NCBI GenBank assembly: GCA_026936335.1
Contig: JAPMXV010000077.1
Location: 44,276-108,275, forward strand
From: Mantamonas sphyraenae
Taxonomy: Eukaryota; CRuMs; Mantamonadidae
Direction of reading: 5' to 3'
Length of the DNA stretch: 64,000 bases
How positions within the stretch are numbered: position 1 is the first letter of the stretch; every line of letters starts with the position of its first letter. A program made the position numbers and the translations under genes. The notes beneath the pieces are model-generated. The model did not search any database, was not told where the DNA came from, and worked only from the letters and a program-made list of their open reading frames with translations. Positions 23,372-33,596 of the stretch are shown here, one piece after another.

Positions 23372-23729
23372 GTTGGGTCCGGCAGGGCAGAGCAGGGGCA
23401 CGGTGGGCATGTCATGGGGTCCCACCATGTTACCTGCAGGTACGATGATGCAAATGTTTTCCTCTCTAATTCTTTGCCTGACAATTGCAAACGTGGCTGC
23501 AAAAAAGGGAAGATCTGCGGTACTGCGCCAACCCAGAGTGCAACAACGCCTCTTTGAGACCAATGCAGACGATGATGGAACATGCGTTCCAATTCGTGTG
23601 TGGATAGACACATCCCAATGGTTTTCGTGCGCCGTGGTACACGAGGGGGGATGTGAACGTGTGTGCAGCTGCCCAAGCGAAAGCACCCTCCATCCAGGGT
23701 GAGGCGTCCCTGAGCACCATCCGGAAGGT

Positions 23730-24075
23730 GCCATCCACATGCTTCTGGGATCGCAGCCATGGCTTTCTCGGTGTGCAGTTGCCCCTAGACCTCCACCGCC
23801 AGAATTCCTGATTCCCCACACCGCACCCGCCAGACGACGAAAACGGGCACTTGAATGGCACGGGATGGTCCCAAACGACGCATGTGTTCGATGGGAGCCC
23901 ATGCATGCGGTTCATGGCATGACACATGTGCCTGTACATTGTCCAGGTGGAACGGGTGGGTGGAACAAGGAGATGGCTTTGGGCACGACGATGGGTTTGT
24001 TGAACGGCCAATTGGGCGCGGTGTTGAGTCGCACGTTGGCGGAGAACAACAGAGATATCCATTGTGGATGACCAT
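23730..24075. repeat. R element, copy R1
   Basis: First of four related ~250-350 bp segments (others near 27960, 31705 and 33865). Shared marks by eye: gatcgcagccatggctttct, a cgccagaattcctgatt block, catgtgttc..tgggagccca and the gcattgtccaggtgga block. It lies upstream of LRR gene 1. Copies R1 and R2 stay similar through to the LRR start codon. Confidence 0.75.
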
Positions 24076-24330
24076 GGATGAGGGAATATCAGCAGCTGCG
24101 GTGCGCAGTGGGGACTACGCTTATCCTTTACCCGTGGGTTTCGTGGAGGGAGGGCTTCATTGAGAGTTGTGGAGAAAGGCACACTGAGAGAGTGTGTTTT
24201 GGTGTGTGTTCAATGAGATACAAGGGGTGGTGAGGTGGGGAAGGGTCATTGTTGTTGGCAAAAAACCCTCTCGCGTCACACTTGATCTTTGGCTGCTTGC
24301 TCACGCGGCCGACCTACAGACACGTTCAAG
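24076..24330 (+). promoter_or_regulatory. Putative promoter and leader of LRR gene 1
   Basis: Matched closely by 28311-28566 before LRR gene 2: a ggggactacgcttatccttt block, a GT-rich stretch, gggaagggtcattgttgttgg and aaaaaccctctcgcgtcaca, ending at the start codon. Conservation of non-coding sequence right up to the ATG while coding repeats diverge suggests regulatory function, though recent duplication explains it too. Confidence 0.5.
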
Positions 24331-26454
24331 ATGAGTGAAGGACTGAGCGATGAGGAATGGAGAAATTTGCTGCATGGCGGTGATGAGCAAGCAATCAGTG
24401 AGGCCCTGGAACGTGCTGGCAGAGTAAGTGTGGTTGATTTGAGGGGCATCCCTTCCATGGTGAGGTCATGAGTGGCATCAGACTGGGAAACTGACAGCAC
24501 AATGCAGGAGCTGAACCTCCAACGCAACCAGATCGGGGACGAAGGGGCAGCTGCGTTGGGCACAGCACTGGCACAGAACAGCACATTGAAGGAGCTGCAC
24601 CTCGGTGGCAACGAGATCGGTGTCGAAGGGGCAGCTGCGTTGGGCACAGCACTGGCACAGAACAGCACATTGCAGGGGCTGTACCTCGGTGGCAACAAGA
24701 TCGGCGACGAAGGGGCAGCTGCGTTGGGCACAGCACTGGCACAGAACATCAAATTGAAGGAGCTGGCCCTCGGTGGCAACAAGATCGGCGACGAAGGGGC
24801 AGCTGCGTTGGGCACAGCACTGGCACAGAACATCAAATTGAAGGAGCTGGCCCTCGGTGGCAACAAGATCGGGGACGAAGGGGCAACTGCGTTGGGCACA
24901 GCGCTGGCACAGAACAGGACCTTGCAGGCGCTGGACCTCGGTGGCAACAAGATCGGCGACGAAGGGGCAGCTGCGTTGGGAACGGGACTGGCACAGAACA
25001 GCTCATTGCAGCAGCTGAACCTCAGTTTCAACCAGATCGGTGTCGAGGGAGCAGCTGCGTTGGGAACGGGACTGGCACAAAACAGCACATTGCAGAAGGT
25101 GGACCTCGGAGGCAACCAGATTGGCGCCGAAGGGACAGCTGCGTTGGACACAGCACTGGCACAGAACATCAAATTGAAGGAGCTGGCCCTCAGTGGCAAC
25201 AACATCGGCGACGAAGGGGCAGCTGCGTTGGTCACGGGACTGGCACAAAACAGCACATTGCAGAAGCTGAACCTCAGTCACAACAAGATCGGCGACGAAG
25301 GGGCAGCTGCGTTGGGAACGGGACTGGCACAAAACAGACCATTGCAGAAGCTGGACCTCAGAGGCAACCAGATTGGCGCCGAAGGGGCAGTTGCGTTGGT
25401 CACGGGACTGGCACAGAACAGCTCATTGCAGAAGCTGTACCTCAGTTACAACAAGATCGGCGACGAAGGGGCAGCTGCGTTGGGAACGGGACTGGCACAA
25501 AACAGAACATTGCAGGAGCTGGACCTCGGAGGCAACCAGATTGGCGCCGAAGGGGCAGTTGCGTTGGTCACGGGACTGGCACAGAACAGCACATTGCAAA
25601 AGCTGTACCTCAGTTACAACAAGATCGGCGACGAAGGGGCAGCTGCGTTGGGAACGGGATTGGCACAGAACAGCTCATTGCAGCAGCTGAACCTCAGTTT
25701 CAACCAGATCGGTGTCGAGGGAGCAGCTGCGTTGGGAACGGGACTGGCACAAAACAGCACATTGCAGAAGGTGGACCTCGGAGGCAACCAGATTGGCGCC
25801 GAAGGGACAGCTGCGTTGGGCACAGCACTGGCACAGAACAGAACATTGCAGAAATTGCTGATTCCCTCTATCCCATCGCTGACACGCGACCATCTGGCTC
25901 GCAATACCCAAAAGGCAACTGAATTTGTCAACTCTGTCCGCAATGGTGATTTGGTGACCATGCAAGAACTATTTGCATGGGGCGTCCACGTTGATGCGCT
26001 GGTGGTCGAACGTGCAGCCACCCCGTTGCTGCTCGCTGTTGAAGCAAATCAAGCAAAATCTGCGAGAGTCTTGTTGGAGCATGGTGCCACTGTGACCCCT
26101 GCTGTCAGGGAATGGACGGAGGAAGTGGGCTGGTCACCCCAGTGGCACTTTCTCTGGAGCCCACAGGTGGACAAACGAATGGAGACGGCCATGGTGATGA
26201 ACATGGAGGAGCGGGAAGTGATGTTTGACGCAGGGAGCATGGCTGAGTACGAGCCCACGGCTGAGTGGTGCACCCAGCCAGACGAGGTGTTAACGAGGGT
26301 CATGGGATGGCTGGCACGACTACCTGAGGACCAATCATCGACGTCAGCTGGTGGCAATCAAGCACACAAGCGCCAGCACGACGGCGACGACGACGTAGTC
26401 CACACTACAGGCAACGATACCAGCACGCACGATACCAAACGACATCGTGTGTAG
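24331..26454 (+). CDS. LRR-ankyrin protein, copy 1
   Basis: Exons 24331-24423 and 24508-26454, 679 residues. The 84-nt intron (donor gtaagt, CTGAC box, acceptor aatgcag) spans an in-frame TGA and is conserved in copy 2. A short N-terminus (MSEGLSDEEWRNLL) leads into 16 leucine-rich repeats of 28 residues (L.L..N.IG.EGAAALGT.LAQN), the ribonuclease-inhibitor/NLR type that builds a curved binding surface. An ankyrin-like segment follows (NGDLVTMQEL, then ATPLLLAVEANQAKSARVLL), then a conserved C-terminus and a basic tail (KRHRV). No NACHT/NB-ARC is present, so it is a stand-alone receptor or scaffold rather than a full NLR. Repeats are nearly identical at DNA level, so repeat number can change easily. 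Confidence 0.82.
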
Positions 26455-27070
26455 GCAAAGTCTCCTTGCAAGCGGTCACACCTTGTCTTCTGTGCTCCAT
26501 CCACCAGGAGTGTAGCACATGGCAAGCGTTGGTTGGGATGTGGAAATGTGGCAGTGGTGTGTGGCTGGTGTCGACGACCAGAAAGACGCCGGAAGATTGC
26601 GCGGGGCTCCTGCTGTGCCACAGTACGCACGCAGCAAGGGGAATCCTCCAGGGAGGCAGATGGTATCCTGCAAAGTATGGGAGGGTAACGGGCCAGCAGG
26701 TTTGGCATGTTGTGGTGACACCCGGGGCAGCGGCAACTTCCGCCAGGACCAGTGCCCTGCGCTGCGTGTTTATGCAGATACAACACCAACGAACAGAACC
26801 AAATGGTCATGGGCATGCACACACGAAAACGAGCCCCCGCACATTGTTTGTGGTTGCATCGAGGACGACGCAGCATTTGGGTGGGAATTCCACCCTTGGA
26901 TTGCGACTGCATGCCGGGAAGACCCCGTGGTTGTTGCGATCCCGATGCATGCAGTTTGCCAACACACTGTACTTGATGGTGATTCCACTGGCAAGGATGA
27001 CAGTGGTACAACACAGCACACAAAGAGCAAGAGAGACCACACCACAACCCAACACACCCAAGAGCAAGAG
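26455..27070. other. Duplicated spacer with an in-frame extension
   Basis: Nearly identical to 30190-30806. The frame of the following zinc protein is open back to ATG 26519, so a 292-residue form is formally possible. The opposite strand is equally open and the extension shows no domain. The duplication is recent, so openness is weak evidence. The segment just before Met 27071 is CA-rich (caacccaacacaccca), like the leaders of other MSTR genes, which favours the short form. Confidence 0.5.
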
Positions 27071-27397
27071 ATGAGCACACGCGTTTGCCAGACTTGCCAC
27101 CAGACCACAGACCGAACCCAGGATTGCCGCTATGGCCAGCGATGCCGGTATGGGCCCGAGCGATGCCGGTTCCACCACTGCCACCACCACCACCACCGGT
27201 CACGATGGAGTGGTGAGCACAGCCACCGGACGCAGCCGCAGCAGCAGAGACACACGAAGAAGCAGCGGGAGAAGAAGCAGGAGGCAGGAGACGAGGAGCA
27301 GGCAGAGGGAGCAATGACCGAGCAGCTGATGCAGGTGGTCGTCACCGTCAGCACAGCTGTGGTCACCAGCATCCTCCGATCACGCGGATGGATCTGA
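27071..27397 (+). CDS. Small MSTR zinc-module protein, copy 1
   Basis: 108 residues. Residues 1-37 are the zinc module seen in the RBR and vWA genes (MSTRVCQTCHQTTD, then DCRYGQRCRYGPERCRFHHC). A His-rich and basic/Gln-rich linker follows, then a C-terminal hydrophobic helix (MQVVVTVSTAVVTSIL). The cysteine spacing resembles CCCH-like fingers, so nucleic-acid or protein binding is possible; the tail could anchor to a membrane. The same module opens the UBL-RBR gene downstream. An alternative start at 26519 would add 184 residues without any recognised domain. Confidence 0.6.
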   Translation: MSTRVCQTCHQTTDRTQDCRYGQRCRYGPERCRFHHCHHHHHRSRWSGEHSHRTQPQQQRHTKKQREKKQEAGDEEQAEGAMTEQLMQVVVTVSTAVVTSILRSRGWI

Positions 27398-27661
27398 GCC
27401 AACCTGCCCCCCCCCTGGACGACACACGTGGACGAGGAGAGGAGAAGGAGAGACTGGGAGAGAGAGATGGAAGAGAGAAGTGAGCGGGTGAGATGACATT
27501 CTCTCTTTTTGTCCCTTTCGCTTGTCTCTTGGTTCCCCGCACCACCCCCAATGTGTGACAATGACACCAACCAAGGGATGCAAAAAAGAAAGAACCCACC
27601 CACAGATGTGTGCGTGGGGTGGGGTAGGGTGTGTGTGTGTGTCGGTGCTGGTCATGGTGGA

Positions 27662-27874
27662 TCACCATCCATTGTCTCGGGCCATCCGCTGCAGACCTCG
27701 CACCAGCTGCACTCGGTCATCCCCCGACGCTCGCCCAGGGTCGATGTGGGCGTTGGCCAGAAAGGCACGGTTGCCTCGGGCCAGGTTGGGAGCTCCGTCT
27801 GCGTTGATGGCCATCCACCGGTAGTCACCGCCGGTGGTCCAGACTCGGGCTCGTCGCTGTCGCTCGTTGGGCAT
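27662..27874 (-). CDS. Small protein divergent from R2, copy 1
   Basis: 70 residues starting MPNERQRRARVWTTGG, ending in IDPGRASGDDRVQLVRGL. An almost identical copy lies at 31413-31625 and a diverged one at 33597-33782. Each sits on the minus strand just left of an R element, pointing away from the plus-strand gene on the other side. Its C-terminus resembles the small proteins at 19181 and 21141. No known domain. Confidence 0.5.
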   Translation of the reverse strand: MPNERQRRARVWTTGGDYRWMAINADGAPNLARGNRAFLANAHIDPGRASGDDRVQLVRGLQRMARDNGW

Positions 27875-27959
27875 GTTGTGTGTGTTTGCTGTGGGTTGGG
27901 GTTGGGTAAGCGGGGTGCGCTGGTGTCATTGTGGGTCCCATGGTGCCATTTTGTACCCG

Positions 27960-28310
27960 TCAGGTGCCATCCACATTCTTTTGTGATCGCAGCCATGGCT
28001 TTCTCGGTGTGCAGTTGCCCCTCGACCTCCACCGCCAGAATTCCTGATTCCCACACCCCACCCGCCAGACGATGAAAACTGACACTTGGATGGCATGGTG
28101 TGGTCTCACACGACGCATGTGTTCCATGGAAGCCCATGCATGCGGTTTATTGCATGCCACATGTGCCTGTGCATTGTCCAGGTGGATCGGGTGGGAGGAA
28201 CAAGGAGATGGCTTTGGGCACGACGATGGGGTTCTTGAACGGCCAATTGGGCGCGGTGATAAGTCACAGGATGGCGGGGAACAACAATGGTAACCATTGT
28301 GGATGACCAT
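27960..28310. repeat. R element, copy R2
   Basis: Second copy of the module described at 23730. It lies between the minus-strand small ORF (27874 start) and LRR gene 2 (28567 start), so it is placed as a bidirectional promoter region. Very similar to R1 over its whole length. Confidence 0.75.
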
Positions 28311-28566
28311 GGATGAGGGAATATCAGCAGCTGCGGTGCGCAGTGGGGACTACGCTTATCCTTTCACCTGTGGGTTTCATGGTGGGAGGGCTTCATTGAG
28401 AGTTGTGGAGAAAGACACACGCAGAGAGAGAGTGTGTGTGTGTGTTCAGTGACGTACAGGGGGTGGTGAGGTCGGGAAGGGTCATTGTTGTTGGCTAAAA
28501 ACCCTCTCGCGTCACACTTGATCTTGCGCTGCTTGCTCACGCGGCCGACGTACAGACACGTTCAGG

Positions 28567-30063
28567 ATGAGTGAACGATTGAACAGTGAGGAATGGATAA
28601 ATTTGCTGCATGGCGGTGATGAGCAAGCAATCAGTGAAGCCCTGGCAAGTGCTGGCAAAGTAAGTGTGGTGGATTTGAAGGGCATCCCTTCCGTGGCGAG
28701 TTCTTGAGTGGCATCAGACTGGGAAACTGACACCACATTGCAGGAGCTGGACCTCGAGGACATCATGATCGGTGTCGAAGGTGCAGCTGCGTTGGGCACA
28801 GCACTGGCACAGAACAGCACATTGCAGGAACTTAACCTCAAGGAGAACCAGATCGGGAACGCAGGGGCAGTTGCATTGGGAACGGGACTGGCACAGAACA
28901 ACACCTTGCAGGTGCTGCTGCTCGGACGCAACAAGATCGGCGACGAAGGTGCAGCTGCACTAGGCACAGTACTGGCACAGAGCAGCTCATTGCTGTGGCT
29001 GGACCTCAATGACAACCAGATTGGGGACGAAGGCGCAGCCGCGTTGGGCACAGGACTGGTACAGAACAGCAAATTGAAGGAGCTGGTGCTCAGACGCAAC
29101 AATATCGGGAACGCAGGGGCAGCTGCGTTGGCCACAGGACTGGCACAGAACAGAACATTGCAGGGGCTGGTGCTCGGACCCAACAGCATCGGCGACAAAG
29201 GGGCAGCTGCGCTAGGCAGAGTACTGGCACAGAACAGCTCATTGCTGTGGCTGGACCTCTGGAGCAACCAGATTGGTGACGAAGGAGCAGCTGCGTTGGG
29301 TCAAGGACTGGCACAGAACAGCACATTGCAGGAGCTGTGGCTCGGTGGCAACCAGGTCGGGGACAAAGGAACAGCTGCGCTGGCCTCCAATCTGGCACAG
29401 AACTGCACGTTGCAGAAGCTGGGCCTCGAGACCAACCAGATCGGCGACGAAGGGGCAGCTGCGTTGGGTCAAGGACTGGCACAGAACAGCACATTACAGG
29501 GGCTGGATCTCATGAACAACCAGATTGGGGACGAAGGGGCAGCTGCGTTGGGTCAAGGACTGGCACAGAACAGAACATTGCAGGAATTGCGGAGTTCTTT
29601 CTTGATCCCATCTCTGACAAGCAACAATCTGGCTCGCAATACCAAAAAGGCATTTGTCTTTGCTGACTCTGTCTGCGGTGGTGATTTGGTGACCATGCAA
29701 GAACTCCTTGCATGGGGCGTCCACGTTGATGTGCTGGTGGGCGAACGTGCAGCCACCCCGTTGCTGCTCGCTGTTGAAGCATTTCAAGAAAAAGCTGCGA
29801 GAGTCTTGTTGGAGCATGGTGCCACTTTGACCCCTGATGTCAGGGAGTGGATGGATGATGTGGGCTGGTCACCCCAGTGGCACTTTCTTTGGAGCCCACA
29901 GCTGGACAAGCAAATGGAGACGGCCATGGTGATGAACATGGAGGAGCGGGAAGTGATGTTTGGCGCAGGGAGCATGGCTGAGTACGAGCCCACGGCTGAG
30001 TGGTGCACCCAGCCAGACGAGGTGTTAACGAGGGTCATGAGCTGGCTCAGCGCGACTGCCTGA
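28567..30063 (+). CDS. LRR-ankyrin protein, copy 2 (C-terminally truncated)
   Basis: Exons 28567-28659 and 28744-30063, 470 residues; 84-nt intron as in copy 1. Ten 28-residue LRRs, more diverged from each other than those of copy 1, then the same ankyrin-like segment (GGDLVTMQEL ... ATPLLLAVEAFQEKAARVLL). Near 30045 the sequence differs from copy 1 by a net single base (gctcagcgcgac against gctggcacgac), so it ends at LSATA. It loses about 50 residues, including the basic KRHRV-type tail that copy 1 keeps; the lost part is still readable in another frame to about 30190. Either a young C-terminal truncation or an assembly indel. Confidence 0.8.
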
Positions 30064-30806
30064 GGACCAGTCATCGAAGCCAGCTGGTGGCAATCAAGCA
30101 CGCAAGTGCCAGATCGATGACGACGACGACGTAGTCCACACTACAGGCAGCGATACCAGCACGCACGATACCAAACGGCAGCGTGTGTAGGCAAAGTCTC
30201 CTTGCAAGCGGTCACACCTTGTCTTCTGTGCTCCATCCACCAGGAGTGTAGCACATGGCAAGCGTTGGTTGGGATGTGGAAATGTGGCAGTGGTGTGTGG
30301 CTGGTGTCGACGACCAGAAAGACGCCGGAAGATTGCGCGGGGCTCCTGCTGTGCCACAGTACGCACGCAGCAAGGGGAATCCTCCAGGGAGGCAGATGGT
30401 ATCCTGCAAAGTATGGGAGGGTAACGGGCCAGCAGGTTTGGCATGTTGTGGTGACACCCGGGGCAGCGTCAACTTCTGCCAGGACCAGTGCCCTGCGCTG
30501 CGTGTTTATGCAGATACAACACCAACGAACAGAACCAAATGGTCATGGGCATGCACACACGAAAACGAGCCCCCGCACATTGTTTGTGGTTGCATCGAGG
30601 ACGACGCAGCATTTGGGTGGGAATTCCACCCTTGGATTGCGACTGCATGCCGGGAAGACCCCGTGGTGGTTGCGATCCCGATGCATGCAGTTTGCCAACA
30701 CACTGTACTTGATGGTGATTCCACTGGCAAGAATGACAGTGGTACAACACAGCACACAAAGAGCAAGAGAGACCACACCACAACCCAACACACCCAAGAG
30801 CAAGAG

Positions 30807-31145
30807 ATGAGCACACGCGTTTGCCAGACTTGCCACCAGACCACAGACCGAACCCAGGATTGTCGCTATGGCCAGCGATGCCGGTATGGGCCCGAGCGAT
30901 GCCGGTTCCACCACTGCCACCACCACCACCACCGGCCACGATGGAGTGGTGAGCACAGCCACCGGACGCAGCCGCAGCGGCAGCAGCAGCAGCAGAGACA
31001 CACGAAGAAGCAGCGGGAGAAGAAGCAGGAGGCAGGAGACGAGGAGCAGGCAGAGGGAGCAATGACCGAGCAGCTGATGCAGGTGGTCGTCACCGTCAGC
31101 ACAGCTGTGGTCACCAGCATCCTCCGCTCACGCGGATGGATCTGA
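30807..31145 (+). CDS. Small MSTR zinc-module protein, copy 2
   Basis: 112 residues, near-identical to 27071-27397. The main change is four extra residues in the Gln/Arg-rich linker (a CAG/CGG microsatellite). Same zinc module at residues 1-37 and the same hydrophobic C-terminal helix. Part of the duplicated LRR unit. Confidence 0.6.
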   Translation: MSTRVCQTCHQTTDRTQDCRYGQRCRYGPERCRFHHCHHHHHRPRWSGEHSHRTQPQRQQQQQRHTKKQREKKQEAGDEEQAEGAMTEQLMQVVVTVSTAVVTSILRSRGWI

Positions 31146-31412
31146 GCCAACCTGCCCTCCCTGGACGACACACGTGGACGAGGAGAGGAGAAGGAGAGAC
31201 TGGGAGAGAGATGGAAGAGAGAAAGTGAGGATTCTCTCTTTTTATCCCTTTTGGCTTGTGTCTTGGTTCCCCGCACCACCCCCAATGTGTGGCAATGACA
31301 CCAATCAAGAGATGAAAAAAAAAAGAAAGAACCCACCCACAGATGTGTGCGTGGGGTGGGGTAGGGTGTGGGTGTGGGTGTGGGTGTGTGTGTTGGTGCT
31401 GGTCATGGTGGA

Positions 31413-31625
31413 TCACCATCCATTGTCTCGGGCCATCCGCTGCAGACCTCGCACCAGCTGCACTCGGTCATCCCCCGACGCTCGCCCAGGGTCGATGTGG
31501 GCGTTGGCCAGAAAGGCGCGGTTGCCTCGGGCCAGGTTGGGAGCTCCGTCTGCGTTGATGGCCATCCACCGGTAGTCACCGCCGGTGGTCCAGACTCGGG
31601 CGCGTCGCTGTCGCTCGTTGGGCAT
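31413..31625 (-). CDS. Small protein divergent from R3, copy 2
   Basis: 70 residues with the same translated sequence as the ORF at 27662-27874, though the DNA differs at a few places, all silent as far as seen. It sits left of R3. Confidence 0.5.
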   Translation of the reverse strand: MPNERQRRARVWTTGGDYRWMAINADGAPNLARGNRAFLANAHIDPGRASGDDRVQLVRGLQRMARDNGW

Positions 31626-31704
31626 CTTGTGTGTGTTTGCTGTGGGTTGGGGTTGGGTAAGCGGGGTGCGCTGGTGTCATTGTGGGTCCCATGGTGCCAT
31701 TTTG

Positions 31705-31990
31705 TACCCGGCAGGTGCCACCCACATGCTTCTGGGATCGCAGCCATGGCTTTCTTGGTGTGCAGTTGCCCATCGACCTCCACCGCCAGAATTCCTGATT
31801 TCCCACACCCCACCCGCCAGTCGACGAAAACGGACACTTAGGTAGCATTGGGTGGTCTCACACGACGCACATGTTCCATGGGAGCCCATTCATGCAGTTC
31901 ATTGCATGACACATGTGTCTGTGCATTGTCCAAGTGGAACGGGTGGGTGGAACAAGAAGATGGCTTTGGCCACGACGATGGGTTTGTAGA
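31705..31990. repeat. R element, copy R3
   Basis: Third R copy. Its left part matches R1/R2 closely (gatcgcagccatggctttct, cgccagaattcctgatt). Similarity stops near the acgatgggtttgt block at about 31990, after which the leader of the UBL-RBR gene is unique. The element is thus linked to a different downstream gene than R1/R2. Confidence 0.7.
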
Positions 31991-32178
31991 ACGGTCGTGG
32001 TGGTAGCGGATGCACGTGTGCATGTTGGAATCATGGAATGGTGTGGTTTTGGTGGAACTCGGGTGCAGTCCTCGGAGTCGATCGACTGCACTTCTGGCCA
32101 GTTCCCTTTTGCACGGACGGATTGCGCCGACTCACTCAACACAACTACCATCCACACGACCAACCCATCCAACAAGCG

Positions 32179-33357
32179 ATGAGCACTCGCGTTTGCCAAA
32201 CTTGCCACCAGACAACAGACCGAGCCCAGGATTGCCGCTTTGGCGAGCAATGCCGCTTCGGCCCCGAACGATGCCGCTACCATCACTGCTACCACCGGCG
32301 TGGATGGCGTAGTGAGTGCAAACACCGCAGGGAGCACCAAAGCTACAAGGAGTGGCAGATGGAGCAGCCCTGGCGACGGAAGCAGGATCAGCGAGCACGG
32401 GACAACGAGCGGGAGGCACAGGACACCGAGCAGGCAAGGAAGATCCAGCTGCTGTATGAGGCTCCCAATGGCCGCACCGGTGCCATTCTCCTCACAGAGA
32501 ACAGCACCATCGCCACGCTGCACACATCACTTGCTGACCGCGTGAGGATTCCCGAGGACAGGCTGTGGATGACACACCATGGGAAGCCGCTGCGTCCGTC
32601 GACATCGATATCAATCCACGACTACAACATCGATGAGGGAAGCATCGTCCGCATCATGCTGCGCAACTCGTGGCACCACGAGCCGCATGACACCGAGGAG
32701 ACAGAGACAACCACGACACCGGCAGCCACACAATTCACATGTCCAATCTGCGACGACGACGAGGTCGACCCGTCCACCGAGGCCACGGCGATGGGATGTG
32801 GTCACACGTTCTGCCACCAGTGCTGGTCGAAACACATCGAGGCACGCCTGGGCGAGGCACCCCAGATCCGCTGTCTCGAGAGTGGCTGCGGAATGGTGGT
32901 GGACAGTGGTACGGTCAGCCGTGTGGCAGATCAGGAGCTGTGTGACCGCTACGAGCACATCTGCCTCGGCAAGGCTCTGGACGAGCTGGGATTGCTGTAC
33001 TGCGCCAACACAGAGTGCAGCAACGCCTTTGAGGCCGACGCTGGCGACAGCTACGTCACCTGTGCCGCCTGTGGACACAGCACATGTGTGTCATGTCGTG
33101 CAGCGTGGCACACCGGGATGACATGTGCTGAGGCCAGCGATGCATCGTCCATCCAGGATGTGGCATCCCTGAAGACCATTGCCCAGACGACAAAGGCATG
33201 TCCCGAGTGCAACGAACGCATCGAGAAGAACGGTGGGTGCAAGCACATGACGTGCAAGTGGTGTCAGCACGAGTTCTGCTGGGGCTGTTTGCAGCCATAC
33301 ACACGCACAGCAAGGAGAGGTCTCAGTGTACAATGTCTGGACACGTGTACAGTGTAG
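32179..33357 (+). CDS. Ubiquitin-like-domain RBR E3 ligase with MSTR zinc module
   Basis: 392 residues, intronless. Domains in order: MSTR zinc module (1-37), basic/charged linker, ubiquitin-like fold (about 88-163; KIQLLYEAPNGRTGAILL ... DYNIDEGSIVRIML), RING1 (about 188-237; CPICDDDE, CGHTFCHQC), IBR (about 275-316; YCANTEC, CAACGHSTCVSC) and RING2 (341-370; CPECNERIEKNGGCKHMTC, HEFCWGC). The expected catalytic cysteine is Cys354 in GGCKHM. A UBL ahead of an RBR is the order seen in parkin, although the parkin-specific RING0 is not seen. Expected role: E2-dependent ubiquitin transfer with possible UBL autoinhibition (family knowledge). Start chosen at MSTR because the leader is CAACCCA-rich and the module recurs. 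Confidence 0.88.
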   Translation: MSTRVCQTCHQTTDRAQDCRFGEQCRFGPERCRYHHCYHRRGWRSECKHRREHQSYKEWQMEQPWRRKQDQRARDNEREAQDTEQARKIQLLYEAPNGRTGAILLTENSTIATLHTSLADRVRIPEDRLWMTHHGKPLRPSTSISIHDYNIDEGSIVRIMLRNSWHHEPHDTEETETTTTPAATQFTCPICDDDEVDPSTEATAMGCGHTFCHQCWSKHIEARLGEAPQIRCLESGCGMVVDSGTVSRVADQELCDRYEHICLGKALDELGLLYCANTECSNAFEADAGDSYVTCAACGHSTCVSCRAAWHTGMTCAEASDASSIQDVASLKTIAQTTKACPECNERIEKNGGCKHMTCKWCQHEFCWGCLQPYTRTARRGLSVQCLDTCTV

Positions 33358-33596
33358 CACAGGAGCAGTGAGGAGGAAATGGTGTGTCTGGCTGCGGATG
33401 GAAGAGAGAATGGAGCGGGTGAGGTGATGCATTCTCTCTTTGTTGTCACTCTTGCTTGTGTCTTGTTCCTCCGCACCCCAATGTGTGGCAATGACCAACC
33501 AAGGTATGAAAAAAGAAAGAACCCACCCACAGATGTGTGCGTGGGGTGGGTTGGGGTGTGTGTGTGTGTGTGTGTGTTGGTGCTGGTCATGGTGGA
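33358..33596. other. 3' flank of the UBL-RBR gene
   Basis: No gene. It carries a gaacccacccacagatgtgtgcg block and a (GT)n run near 33556-33578 that match the segments after both small zinc-protein genes (27590-27660 and 31325-31410). The duplicated units therefore share 3' flanks as well. Confidence 0.5.

Noticed and set aside
24469-24471. Reassigned UGA codon in the LRR genes.
   Set aside because: The TGA lies within a well-formed GT-AG interval in both copies, and TGA, TAA and TAG all serve as ordinary stops elsewhere in the window.
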